DNA of 64,000 nucleotides from Pseudarthrobacter sp. BIM B-2242 (GTDB taxonomy: Bacteria; Actinomycetota; Actinomycetes; Actinomycetales; Micrococcaceae). Under the pieces are notes generated by a model that was not told the DNA's origin, did not search any database, and saw only the letters and a program-made list of their open reading frames with translations. Position numbers and translations under genes: made by a program. How positions within the stretch are numbered: the first letter of the stretch is position 1; every line of letters starts with the position of its first letter. Location: contig NZ_CP061721.1 in the NCBI RefSeq assembly GCF_014764445.1, positions 1,054,001-1,118,000 of the forward strand, in the 5' to 3' direction. Positions 9,213 through 16,463 of this stretch are shown here, piece by piece.

Positions 9213-9620
9213 CTAGATTTCGAAGTACCGGAAGGAGTGGGACTCCGCGCCCTCGGGGTTGGGGCCGTAGACGGTAACCATTCGGGCGTAGACGGGTGCC
9301 CAGTACCGGCCAAGTTGTCCGGGATTTACGCGGGCTGTGTCACCGGGCCGCAGGACGACAGTCCTGCCTTCACTCTCGATGTAGAGCTCGCCTTCGACAA
9401 CGAAGTTCGTTTCAGAATGAGGGTGGAAGTCCTCCCAGCCGCAGGCCTCCAGTTCCCATTCCGAAAGTATGAAGTCCTTCCATCGGCCTACTGGATCCGC
9501 GTTGACAAAGCGGCAGCGCAATCGCGGCCATTCGTCCTTCATGACCTTCATGGACTTCGCTGACCAGAGGTCGATTGATTGCCCCGTCGTCAGTGACGGG
9601 GCCTGGGTGGCTGTGGACAT
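9213..9620 (-). CDS. Cupin protein, type A copy 1
   Basis: Small cupin of 135 aa. The barrel core WEDFHPHSETNFVVEGELYI supplies His, His and Glu ligands, and RPGDTARVNPGQLGRYWAPV forms cupin motif 2. It is about 70% identical by eye to the cupin at 13531-13944, with the same length and the same C-terminus (YGPNPEG, ESHSF). It is divergent from the type B cupin at 10099. The enzymatic or binding role is unknown. A metal site is likely from the HxH..E pattern. Confidence 0.85.
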   Translation of the reverse strand: MSTATQAPSLTTGQSIDLWSAKSMKVMKDEWPRLRCRFVNADPVGRWKDFILSEWELEACGWEDFHPHSETNFVVEGELYIESEGRTVVLRPGDTARVNPGQLGRYWAPVYARMVTVYGPNPEGAESHSFRYFEI

Positions 9621-10098
9621 AATCTTTCACCGTTCTTCGATTTGGAAGTCTGCTTAGCAAACTTCGGTGAATCCAAAATCAGGTGGATCAACGTGATGTG
9701 GATCACGGATTCGATTACTTTGACATTGACAAGCGTCCCAGTCAAGGGTCCATGAGAAGGAATGTATAGCGTTCCCGGCACTCCCGGGTGAGTGTCAGTG
9801 CTCAAAAAAATAATCCCAGAAATCTTTTCCTGAACGATTGACTTGCACGGTCGTTCATGTGAAAGTCGGTGGACAGGCAAACGTGATTCACTTCACACCG
9901 TACGGCTCAATGGGGAGATCGGCCGGTCCATAGTGAACCATGAATGCCGGATTTGCAGCTATTCCTCCCGGAGCCATAAGCCGGTTTCAGAGGCCCCTTC
10001 AATGCAAACCTAATGCGCCAACAACGCAATTCCCTATGGCCGTTTATGCCCTCATGAACTGTCCCAAAAAGTTATTCCCTCAATTCACAGGAGACACC
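9621..10098. promoter_or_regulatory. Divergent promoter region of the cupin/FMO cluster
   Basis: 478 bp between divergent cupin genes, less GC-rich than the surrounding coding DNA. GTTCATGTGAAAGTC at 9853-9867 contains a near-palindrome TTCATG/TGAA, and a similar GTTCATGATGAAACTC occurs at 14076-14091 upstream of the other cupin operon. It may be the site of the TetR regulator at 12046. No convincing gene was found. Confidence 0.45.
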
Positions 10099-10479
10099 AT
10101 GGAAACCACCCTCGTAGGAACCCTGAGCAAGGCCGGATCCATCCATAAGGTCGAAAACGGCTTCATCGGTCTGCCCCCGATGGACGAGCCGGGCACGGTC
10201 GCCGCGATCGGCGATTCCCTGCACAACCCGGAGGGCTCGGTCATGTGCGCCGGCTTCTTCGAGCTGAAGGCGTCCGAGCCGCTGGTCTACACCTACACCT
10301 ACGACGAGATGAAGGTTGTCATCAAGGGCGAATTCATCCTCACGGACCAGAGCACCGGCGAAGTCACGCACGCGAAGGAACGCGACGTGCTGTTCTTCCC
10401 CAAGGGCACCACCGTGAAGTTCGAGACCCCCGAGTACGGCCTGGGGTTCTTCGCCGGCGACCGCACCTTCAACCCGTAA
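10099..10479 (+). CDS. EutQ-like cupin, type B copy 1
   Basis: Single-domain cupin of 126 aa resembling ethanolamine-utilisation EutQ-type/DUF861 cupins. The motif-1 region reads YTYDEMKVVIKGEFILTD, so the usual His metal ligands are absent. Motif 2 is ERDVLFFPKGTTVKFETPEYG. The start is the ATG at 10099, preceded by CAGGAG; the frame is open further upstream without an RBS. It lies 73 bp ahead of the FMO gene and is probably in its operon. It is about 80% identical by eye to the cupin at 12712-13092. Function unknown; a small-molecule binding or chaperoning role is possible. Confidence 0.85.
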   Translation: METTLVGTLSKAGSIHKVENGFIGLPPMDEPGTVAAIGDSLHNPEGSVMCAGFFELKASEPLVYTYTYDEMKVVIKGEFILTDQSTGEVTHAKERDVLFFPKGTTVKFETPEYGLGFFAGDRTFNP

Positions 10480-10552
10480 ATATCGCCCAGCGCGACTTAG
10501 TTCACAAAGCCACCCATCGGCGCCCATAGAATTTTTGGAAGAGGAGAGCAGC

Positions 10553-11950
10553 ATGACACTTCGAGTAGGAATCATTGGTGCAGGCCCCAGCGGCCTGGCG
10601 CAACTGCGGGCATTCGAATCGGCACGCCAAAAAGGGGCCGACATCCCCGACATCATGTGCTTTGAGAAGCAGGACGAATGGGGCGGGCAGTGGAACAACA
10701 GCTGGCGCATCGGGCTGGATGCCCACGGCGAGCCAGTCCACTCCAGCATGTACCGCCACCTGTGGTCCAACGGCCCCAAGGAATGCCTGGAGTTCTCGGA
10801 CTACTCCTTTGACGAGCACTTTGGCCGTCCTATTTCGTCCTTCCCGCCCCGCGAAGTCCTCTTCGACTACATCAAGGGCCGGGTGGAGAAATCCGACGTC
10901 CGCAAGTACGTCCGCTTCCATACCGTTGCGCGGCACACCAGCTACAACGAGGCCACCCAGGAATTCACCCTGACGGTGGAAGACCTCAAGACCAACAAAA
11001 CTGAAACCCACGTGTTCGACAAACTGGTGGTTGCGACCGGACACTTCTCCGTCCCGTCAGTCCCGGAGTTCAAAGGCATCAAGACGTTCCCGGGTGAAGT
11101 GCTGCACGCCCACGACTTCCGCGGGGCGGAGCGGTTCTACGGCAAGAATTTGCTGATGATCGGCAGCAGCTATTCCGCTGAGGACATTGGCATGCAGTCC
11201 CACAAGATGGGCGCTGCCTCCATCACCCTTAGCTACCGCACAACACCCATGGCCTATGACTGGCCGGCGAACACGGTGGAACGCCCGCTCGTCACCCACT
11301 TCAGCGGCCCCACCGCACACTTCAGCGACGGCACCCAAGGCGACTTTGACGCCGTCGTACTTTGCACCGGATACCAGCACAAGTACCCGTACCTGCCAAG
11401 CGAACTCTCACTGAAGTCGCCGAACGTGCTGTACCCGGGCAACCTCTACAAAGGTGTGGTGTGGCAGCAGAACACCAACCTGTTCTACCTCGGTGCGCAG
11501 GACCAGTACTACACGTTCAACATGTTCGACGCGCAGGCCTGGTTTGCCCGCGACGTGATGACCGGCGCGATTGAACTGCCATCCCTTGCCGAGCGCCAAA
11601 AGGACATCGATGCGTGGCTTGAACGCCAGGCAGCGCTGGCCGACCACGATGCCGAGGCGGATTTCCAGACGGACTACCTCCGGGAGCTCATCGAGGCCAC
11701 GGACTACCCGCCCTTCGACCTGGACGCTGTGTGCCAGCTGTTCAAGGACTGGATGCGCCACAAGCACGATGACATCCTGGGGTACCGCGACATGCTGCAC
11801 CGCTCCGTTGTCACCGGCACCATGGCCACCAAGCACCACACCCGGTGGATCAACGCCATGGATGACTCCATGCAGCGGTACCTGGAAGGCCCGTCGCAGG
11901 ACGTTGACTCCGGCTCGCCTGCCGTGGGCGACATCCTGGCCGCCAGGTAA
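10553..11950 (+). CDS. Trimethylamine monooxygenase-like flavin-containing monooxygenase
   Basis: NADPH- and O2-dependent FMO of 465 aa, expected to oxygenate a soft nucleophile (N or S) of a small substrate. FAD motif GAGPSG at 9-14, FMO fingerprint FPGEVLHAHDF at 179-189, NADPH motif GSSYSA at 204-209. Long stretches such as EPVHSSMYRHLWSNGPKECL and PPREVLFDYIKGRVEKS match my recollection of bacterial Tmm/mFMO, including the Tyr of SSYSAEDIG and the Asn of WSNGPKE. The start is the ATG at 10553 behind GAGGAGAG. No trimethylamine-oxide demethylase gene is present, so the substrate may differ from trimethylamine. Confidence 0.88.
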   Translation: MTLRVGIIGAGPSGLAQLRAFESARQKGADIPDIMCFEKQDEWGGQWNNSWRIGLDAHGEPVHSSMYRHLWSNGPKECLEFSDYSFDEHFGRPISSFPPREVLFDYIKGRVEKSDVRKYVRFHTVARHTSYNEATQEFTLTVEDLKTNKTETHVFDKLVVATGHFSVPSVPEFKGIKTFPGEVLHAHDFRGAERFYGKNLLMIGSSYSAEDIGMQSHKMGAASITLSYRTTPMAYDWPANTVERPLVTHFSGPTAHFSDGTQGDFDAVVLCTGYQHKYPYLPSELSLKSPNVLYPGNLYKGVVWQQNTNLFYLGAQDQYYTFNMFDAQAWFARDVMTGAIELPSLAERQKDIDAWLERQAALADHDAEADFQTDYLRELIEATDYPPFDLDAVCQLFKDWMRHKHDDILGYRDMLHRSVVTGTMATKHHTRWINAMDDSMQRYLEGPSQDVDSGSPAVGDILAAR

Positions 11951-11971
11951 CTGCCGGCCTTGACGTCCCCG

Positions 11972-12009
11972 GACCGTATCCTGGCTGCTTCGACAGCCGG
12001 GATACGGTC
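11972..12009 (+). terminator. Hairpin terminator after the FMO gene
   Basis: GACCGTATCCTGGCTG (11972-11987) pairs with CAGCCGGGATACGGTC (11994-12009), 15 of 16 positions, around a 6-base loop. It separates the FMO transcript from the TetR gene. Confidence 0.8.
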
Positions 12010-12045
12010 TTAGGCATTAACACACTGGAGGGTGGAGAGAGGTCT

Positions 12046-12633
12046 ATGCGGGTATCCTCTTCGGATCGAAAAGAACAGCTGATTGCGGCCACGGTCGAAC
12101 TTATGCGCCGTGAGGGCATTCAGTCGGTGACCATGCGCGCCATTGCCAAGGAGGCCAATGCTCCGCTGGCCACTGCTCATTATTGCTTTAGCGACAAAGA
12201 CGAGCTGATGGACGCAGCCGCCGAGGCCTGGTTGAAGAACCTGAGCCGCTTTTCCAGTGACGTACCGGTTTACCTGGGTCTGCGTAAGGCTGTGGAACAG
12301 GTGGCTGAGGGCTACTGGCGTGCTTTGGAGGAGGAACCGGCGAGCATTCTTGCCGAGATCGAACTCATTCTGTGGGCGACACGCAATGCCGCTACCAGCC
12401 CGCTGGCGGCGAAGATCTACCCCGCCTATGAAGTGGAGCTGGGAAACATCTTTTCCTCCGCTGCCGAGGCCAGCGGGGAGGAGTGCCGCATAGGGTTCCC
12501 GACGCTGGTGCGGCTCTTCCTGATGATTTACGACGGCGCCGCCATCCAATACATGACCGACCCGAAATCTGCCGATCACAGCGCCCTGTTCTTTATGATG
12601 ATCGATGCACTCCTGGTCAAAGCCGGCGTGTAG
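12046..12633 (+). CDS. TetR-family regulator of the cupin/FMO cluster
   Basis: Repressor-type protein of 195 aa. The helix-turn-helix at about 10-55 reads IQSVTMRAIAKEANAPLATA followed by HYCFSDKDELMDAA, then a TetR C-terminal helical domain. The start ATG follows a GGAGGGTGGAGAG stretch. Its position between the two cupin groups makes it the obvious local regulator, but no operator could be proven. Ligand unknown. Confidence 0.85.
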   Translation: MRVSSSDRKEQLIAATVELMRREGIQSVTMRAIAKEANAPLATAHYCFSDKDELMDAAAEAWLKNLSRFSSDVPVYLGLRKAVEQVAEGYWRALEEEPASILAEIELILWATRNAATSPLAAKIYPAYEVELGNIFSSAAEASGEECRIGFPTLVRLFLMIYDGAAIQYMTDPKSADHSALFFMMIDALLVKAGV

Positions 12634-12649
12634 GGCGTTGCCATAGGTT

Positions 12650-12697
12650 GTCCTGGTTCATGGCCGCCCCCCAACGACGGCGGCCATGAACCAGGAC
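12650..12697. terminator. Perfect 19-bp stem bidirectional terminator
   Basis: GTCCTGGTTCATGGCCGCC (12650-12668) is perfectly complementary to 12679-12697 around a 10-base loop. It lies between the convergent TetR gene and the cupin operon and can serve both strands. Confidence 0.85.
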
Positions 12698-12711
12698 GGC
12701 TTAGAACTTCA

Positions 12712-13092
12712 TTAGGACGACATCGAGCCGTGGGCGGTGAAGAAACCCAAGCCGTAGTCGGGGGTTTCAAAGGTAATCTCTGATCCCTTGGGGAAGAAGA
12801 GTACGTCGCGCTCCTTCGCGTGGGTCACTTCTCCTGTCGCCCTGTCGGTGAGGATGAATTCACCCTTCACCACGACCTTCATTTCATCGCAGGTGTACGT
12901 GTAGACCAGCGGCTCGGAGGCCTTGAGCTCAAAGAACCCGGAGCTCATGACCGAGCCGTTGGGGTGGGTGAGGGAGTCGCCGATGGCGGCGTCGACACCC
13001 GGGATGTTCATTGACGGGAGTCCGATAAAGCCGTTTTCCACCTTGTGGATGGATCCGGCTTTGGTGAACGTTCCCAGTGTTGTGGTTTCCAT
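12712..13092 (-). CDS. EutQ-like cupin, type B copy 2
   Basis: 126-aa cupin, paralogue of the gene at 10099-10479. The two share KAGSIHKVENGFIGLP, GFFELKASEPLVYTYT and GEVTHAKERDVLFFPKG. Again there is no His in the first cupin motif (CDEMKVVVKGEF). It is the last gene of a three-cupin minus-strand operon, 46 bp after the 13139-13501 cupin. Function unknown. Confidence 0.85.
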   Translation of the reverse strand: METTTLGTFTKAGSIHKVENGFIGLPSMNIPGVDAAIGDSLTHPNGSVMSSGFFELKASEPLVYTYTCDEMKVVVKGEFILTDRATGEVTHAKERDVLFFPKGSEITFETPDYGLGFFTAHGSMSS

Positions 13093-13138
13093 GATTTCTC
13101 CTGTTTGTTAGTGGTGTTGATGGCTTTTTATTAGTGAA

Positions 13139-13501
13139 TTAAAAGATCACGTAGAGCTTGCGCAGCGTCTCGTGAATCTCCCAATTGCCGCTCCAGCCGC
13201 GGGGAATGAAGATTGTGTCGCCGGGGCCTACGAGCTGGGCTTCGCCACCGTCCTGGGTGACGGTCATCGAGCCTGAAATGACATGGACGAATTCGTTGGT
13301 TTCAAGAACCCAGCGGGAGGGGCCTGCGGTGCATTCCCAGATGCCTGATTCTGAACCGTTCCCGTCCTGCCACAGATAGATTCCGCGGGTGTCCATCTGC
13401 TGTCCGGTCGCTTCGGGGCAGGGGCCCCAGTCGTCCAGCTCGGTCACGTTCTTCGCATCGCGGATGAGGCTGGCGGAGATTGAGGTTGTCTGCTGCGTCA
13501 T
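13139..13501 (-). CDS. Cupin (DUF861-like), type C
   Basis: Single cupin domain of 120 aa with a partial motif 1 (NEFVHVISGSMTVTQDGGEA) and motif 2 (VGPGDTIFIPRGWSGNWEI), as in cupin_3/DUF861 proteins. The W/G-rich end (RGWSGNWEIHETLRKLYVIF) is typical of that family. Single copy in this cluster. It sits 29 bp after the type A cupin at 13531 and 46 bp before the type B cupin, so the three are probably co-transcribed. Confidence 0.82.
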   Translation of the reverse strand: MTQQTTSISASLIRDAKNVTELDDWGPCPEATGQQMDTRGIYLWQDGNGSESGIWECTAGPSRWVLETNEFVHVISGSMTVTQDGGEAQLVGPGDTIFIPRGWSGNWEIHETLRKLYVIF

Positions 13502-13530
13502 GTGTTTTGCCTTTCTGGGGCGGGTTGGGA

Positions 13531-13944
13531 TCAGACTTCGGAGTATTTGAAGGAGTGCGATTCGAGGCCCTCGGGATTGGGGCCGTAGATGGTGATCATG
13601 CGGGCGTAGACGGGTGCCCAGTAGCGGCCGACGCCGCCCGGGTTGACCCTGGCCGAGTCGCCCGGCCTCAGGACCACCGTGGTGCCCTGGCTCTCAATAT
13701 GGAGTTCGCCCTCCAGGACGAAGGCAGTTTCGCTGTGCGGGTGGAAGTCCTCCCAGGAGCAGGAATTCAGCGTCCATTCGGAGAGGACAAAGTCATCCCA
13801 GCTGCCCACGGGATGGGAATTTATGAACCGGCAGCGCAGGCGTCCGTATTCACCGCCCAAGGCCTCCAAGGGCTTCGATGCCCAGAAATCAATTGCGTTC
13901 CCCGTCGTCACTGCCGGGGACTGAATGGTGCCCGCATCAGTCAT
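13531..13944 (-). CDS. Cupin protein, type A copy 2
   Basis: 137-aa cupin, first gene of the three-cupin operon and paralogue of 9213-9620. Metal-binding pattern WEDFHPHSETAFVLEGEL, then RPGDSARVNPGGVGRYWAPV. It is divergent from the broken nitrilase gene at 14203. The paired A and B paralogues on both sides of the FMO/TetR genes indicate a partial duplication of the cluster. Confidence 0.85.
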   Translation of the reverse strand: MTDAGTIQSPAVTTGNAIDFWASKPLEALGGEYGRLRCRFINSHPVGSWDDFVLSEWTLNSCSWEDFHPHSETAFVLEGELHIESQGTTVVLRPGDSARVNPGGVGRYWAPVYARMITIYGPNPEGLESHSFKYSEV

Positions 13945-14202
13945 GGCTTCAACCGTTTCAATAGTCGGAAATCTTATAAAAAGAAAGGCCCGGTGAATTT
14001 CAGTTACATCGCGTCATTGTGAGTTGGGTCACCGTGCTGAGACAACATTTACATGGACAGCTGTTCGAGTCAAGCGTTCATGATGAAACTCTTTAAGATG
14101 ACTCCGGAGAGCGGGAGGCCTGAGGCGGATCGGGGCCCGCCGGCCTGGCCAACGAAGCGCTGCGGTATTGACGAAGCGTAGAAATGGGGCCACCGTTTCG
14201 AT
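13945..14202. promoter_or_regulatory. Divergent promoter region, second cupin operon/nitrilase
   Basis: 258 bp between the divergent cupin operon and nitrilase remnant. GTTCATGATGAAACTC (14076-14091) resembles the 9853-9867 element in the other divergent promoter of the cluster. No gene seen. Confidence 0.4.
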
Positions 14203-14628
14203 ATGTCCGCTAGTACTGTGCGTATCGCCGCCATTCAGGCCACCCCGGTGATCCTCGATGCGGAGGCGACGGTGTCCAAGGCGCTTCATCTCCTTGCCGA
14301 GGCAGCCGGCGACGGCGTGAAGCTCGCGGTGTTCCCTGAAACGTTCATTCCGCTATATCCGTCGGGGGTTTGGGCGCATGCGGCGGCCCGGTTCGGCGGA
14401 TTTGATGAAATGTGGGAGCGTCTCTGGGCAAACTCCGTCGACGTCCCCGGCCCGCACATCGACCATTTCATCGAGGCATGCGCCGAACACAGCATCTACT
14501 GCGTGCTGGGTGTGAACGAGCGGGAGTCCGCCAGGCCCGGAAGTCTCTACAACACCATGGTCCTGCTCGGTCCGGAGGGGTTGCTCTGGAAACACCGCAA
14601 ACTGATGCCCACGATGCACGAACGGCTC
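14203..14628 (+). pseudogene. Nitrilase/carbon-nitrogen hydrolase, 5' fragment
   Basis: The first ~142 codons are a clear nitrilase-superfamily N-terminus (VRIAAIQATPVILDAEATV) with the catalytic Glu in VFPETFIPLYPSGVW and the Lys in LLWKHRKLMPTMHERL. The catalytic Cys region, normally about 30 residues further on, is missing because homology stops at the Leu codon 14626-14628. The frame then runs on as meaningless Pro/Ser-rich sequence to 14769. So this is a truncated gene, not a short functional enzyme. It probably belonged to the FMO/cupin cluster, as a nitrile- or amide-hydrolysing step. Confidence 0.85.
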
Positions 14629-14720
14629 ACGTCGCCGCCCTGGCCGCCTTCCTCCTCGGCCCGCACGGCAAGTCCATCACGGGCCAGAACTACGTCATCT
14701 GCGGAGGCGCCTCCCTCTAA
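14629..14720 (+). pseudogene. Short-chain dehydrogenase, 3' fragment
   Basis: In a different frame from the nitrilase, about 30 codons read VAALAAFLLGPHGKSITGQN then YVICGGASL and a TAA stop. This is the canonical C-terminus of an SDR (AFLLS...ITGQ...VCGG). Nothing of the SDR core precedes it. The fragment marks the far side of a deletion whose junction is near 14625-14632. Confidence 0.8.
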
Positions 14721-14854
14721 CCCACTTCCCCCACCCCCGGACGCACTCTCACTTAATGTGGGTTTTTGACGCACCCTCTCGCAGTTAATGTGGGTTCCCT
14801 CTACGTCAGGCTGGTTGTGAGTCAGCCAATGATTGATGAGGAGCAGGAGCAGAC

Positions 14855-15289
14855 ATGACTGTTGGTGCGCGAGGTATTAGCCGCGATGAGATTCGGGAGT
14901 TGGTGCATCAGTATTACGTGCAGCCGTACGGGACGAGGAAGGAATGGCTTGCCTCCCAGCCAGTGACTGAGTGGACGTTCCGGCGCTGGCGGAGGATGGT
15001 GCAAGAGGGTGACCTCGACCGGAATCTGATTCCACGAGAGCATGGGAACATGGCCCGCACGAATGGCGAGTGGTCCGCGTTTGAGAAAGCGCGCGCCAAA
15101 GAGATCGCTGAACACCAGTCCGAAGTCGAACAGCTCAAGGGCCGTATTCGTGATCTTGAAGGCACGAATACAGCCTTGGGAAAAGCTATCGGGCTCTTGC
15201 ACGAGTTGAGCGTGCCAGAGCCCGATACGGCCCGGACGAAAGATCCGAAAGGTTCATCGAAGCCGAGAACATCCTCGTCCGGCAACTGA
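14855..15289 (+). CDS. IS3-family OrfA
   Basis: 144-aa DNA-binding subunit with an N-terminal helix-turn-helix (RDEIRELVHQYYVQPYGTRK and WTFRRWRRMV) and a C-terminal coiled coil (IAEHQSEVEQLKGRIRDLEG) like the leucine zipper of IS3 OrfA proteins. It is somewhat long for the family. Its frame overlaps OrfB, and a -1 slip at 15178-15184 would give the OrfAB fusion transposase. Confidence 0.82.
   Translation: MTVGARGISRDEIRELVHQYYVQPYGTRKEWLASQPVTEWTFRRWRRMVQEGDLDRNLIPREHGNMARTNGEWSAFEKARAKEIAEHQSEVEQLKGRIRDLEGTNTALGKAIGLLHELSVPEPDTARTKDPKGSSKPRTSSSGN
15178..15184 (+). other. -1 programmed frameshift heptamer
   Basis: GGGAAAA is read G GGA AAA in the OrfA frame, an X-XXY-YYZ slippery site. Slipping back one base leads straight into the OrfB frame, which is open from 15154 to 16290. 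Confidence 0.75.
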
Positions 15290-16290
15290 CAACGCTCACC
15301 GGCTCGCAACGGCAAGCCCTCGAGTTCGCCGGCGTATCCCGCTCGACCTGGCACTACCGGCAGAATCCCCGCGCAGGGGTCCAGGACCCGCTCGGACAGT
15401 CTGAACGCGCTTACCAGTCACGTGTCAGCGCCAATGACCGCGACCGGATCTGCGAATACATCCTGGTGGGCTGGGCCAACCAGGTCTCCGTTGATCATTC
15501 CTACGCGGCTGCCTGGGACGCGGGGGTGATGCTCGCTTCCCGCCGCACATGGTGGCGGGTCGCGGCGCAGATCGAGGACCAGATGCTGCGCCCCGCGATC
15601 CCGACCAGGACAGGGAAGAACCGGCCCCCGCGGGAGAAGCCCGTGGTGATGGCCACGGGCCCGGGGCAGGTCTGGTCCTGGGACATCACCGATCTGTATT
15701 CACCCTGGCGGGGACGGTCGTTCAAGGCCTACTCGGTCCTTGATATCTACTCCCGCCGCATGGTGGCCTGGCGGGTCGAGGAACGGGAGGCGGACCATCT
15801 CGCTGTGGAGATGTTCGAAACCGCGATCGCCCGGTATGGCGCACCGCGCATAGTTCACGCCGACTCGGGGCCGGCGATGCGATCAAACCTGCTCCGCGAA
15901 GCTCTCACCGGCCACGGCGTGGAGCTCTCCCACAACCGGCCCTACGTCTCGAACGACAACCCCTTCTCCGAGTCCGGGTTCCGGACCATGAAGTACAGGC
16001 CCGGCTACCCCCGTGTGTTCAAAGAAGTCGAGGCCGCCCGGGCCTACCTTGCCGACTACGTGCCCTGGTATAACACCCAACACAAACACTCGGGCATCGC
16101 ACTGTTCTCGCCCGCCGAAGTCCATGACGGCTCATGGAAGGAAGTTTGGAAAACCCGGGACCAGGCACTACAGCGCTACTACAACAAACACCCCGAACGA
16201 TTCCACCAGCGCCCAACGACACCAGCCCCAGCCAGCCATGCCGGAATCAACCTCCCGACAACAAAAACACCCACACAACAAACCCAATGA
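15184..16290 (+). CDS. IS3-family OrfB transposase (expressed as OrfAB)
   Basis: The rve integrase core shows WDITD (first Asp), VHADSG (second Asp) and SNDNPFSESGFRTMKYRP (catalytic Glu). Downstream YNTQHKHSGI is the usual IS3 C-terminal motif. No good independent start was found, which fits production by frameshift from OrfA. The frame is intact to the stop at 16290, so the element may be functional. Confidence 0.88.
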   Translation, partial: SYRALARVERARARYGPDERSERFIEAENILVRQLTTLTGSQRQALEFAGVSRSTWHYRQNPRAGVQDPLGQSERAYQSRVSANDRDRICEYILVGWANQVSVDHSYAAAWDAGVMLASRRTWWRVAAQIEDQMLRPAIPTRTGKNRPPREKPVVMATGPGQVWSWDITDLYSPWRGRSFKAYSVLDIYSRRMVAWRVEEREADHLAVEMFETAIARYGAPRIVHADSGPAMRSNLLREALTGHGVELSHNRPYVSNDNPFSESGFRTMKYRPGYPRVFKEVEAARAYLADYVPWYNTQHKHSGIALFSPAEVHDGSWKEVWKTRDQALQRYYNKHPERFHQRPTTPAPASHAGINLPTTKTPTQQTQ

Positions 16291-16463
16291 CTCCACACAG
16301 CTTGACAACCTGCGGTTTTCCCCGAACGCTCTCTCACCGTGGGCAGGCAATCATCGCCACAGTGAGTTACCCCCGCCGGACTTAAGCCCCTATTCCGGGA
16401 GGGCGGCGCTGGCATACCTTGAAGCTGGGTCTGCTACTGCGGCCCAGCATCCAAGGGGGCATC

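Larger units (their letters stand above)
14740..16375 (+). mobile_element. IS3-family insertion sequence (ends approximate)
   Basis: Two overlapping transposase frames (orfA 14855-15289, orfB to 16290) with a -1 slippery site, the IS3 layout. The element starts within ~30 bp of the SDR fragment. Exact terminal repeats were not resolved: TGTGG at 14757 and CCACA at 16357-16361 could be the tips, but the further match is weak. TTAATGTGGGTT occurs twice at the left end (14753-14764, 14785-14796). Confidence 0.7.

Noticed and set aside
8730..9563. 277-aa plus-strand frame between the ISL3 element and the cupin
   Set aside because: The second half is antisense of the cupin gene and the first half shows no protein-like pattern.
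9590..9880. 96-aa minus-strand frame upstream of the first cupin
   Set aside because: Overlaps the cupin start and the divergent promoter, has no RBS or recognisable motif and AT-rich codon use unlike the neighbours.
14757..16361. TGTGG...CCACA as exact IS3 ends with target duplication
   Set aside because: Beyond five bases the inverted match is weak and no direct target repeat flanks these points, so the ends were left approximate.
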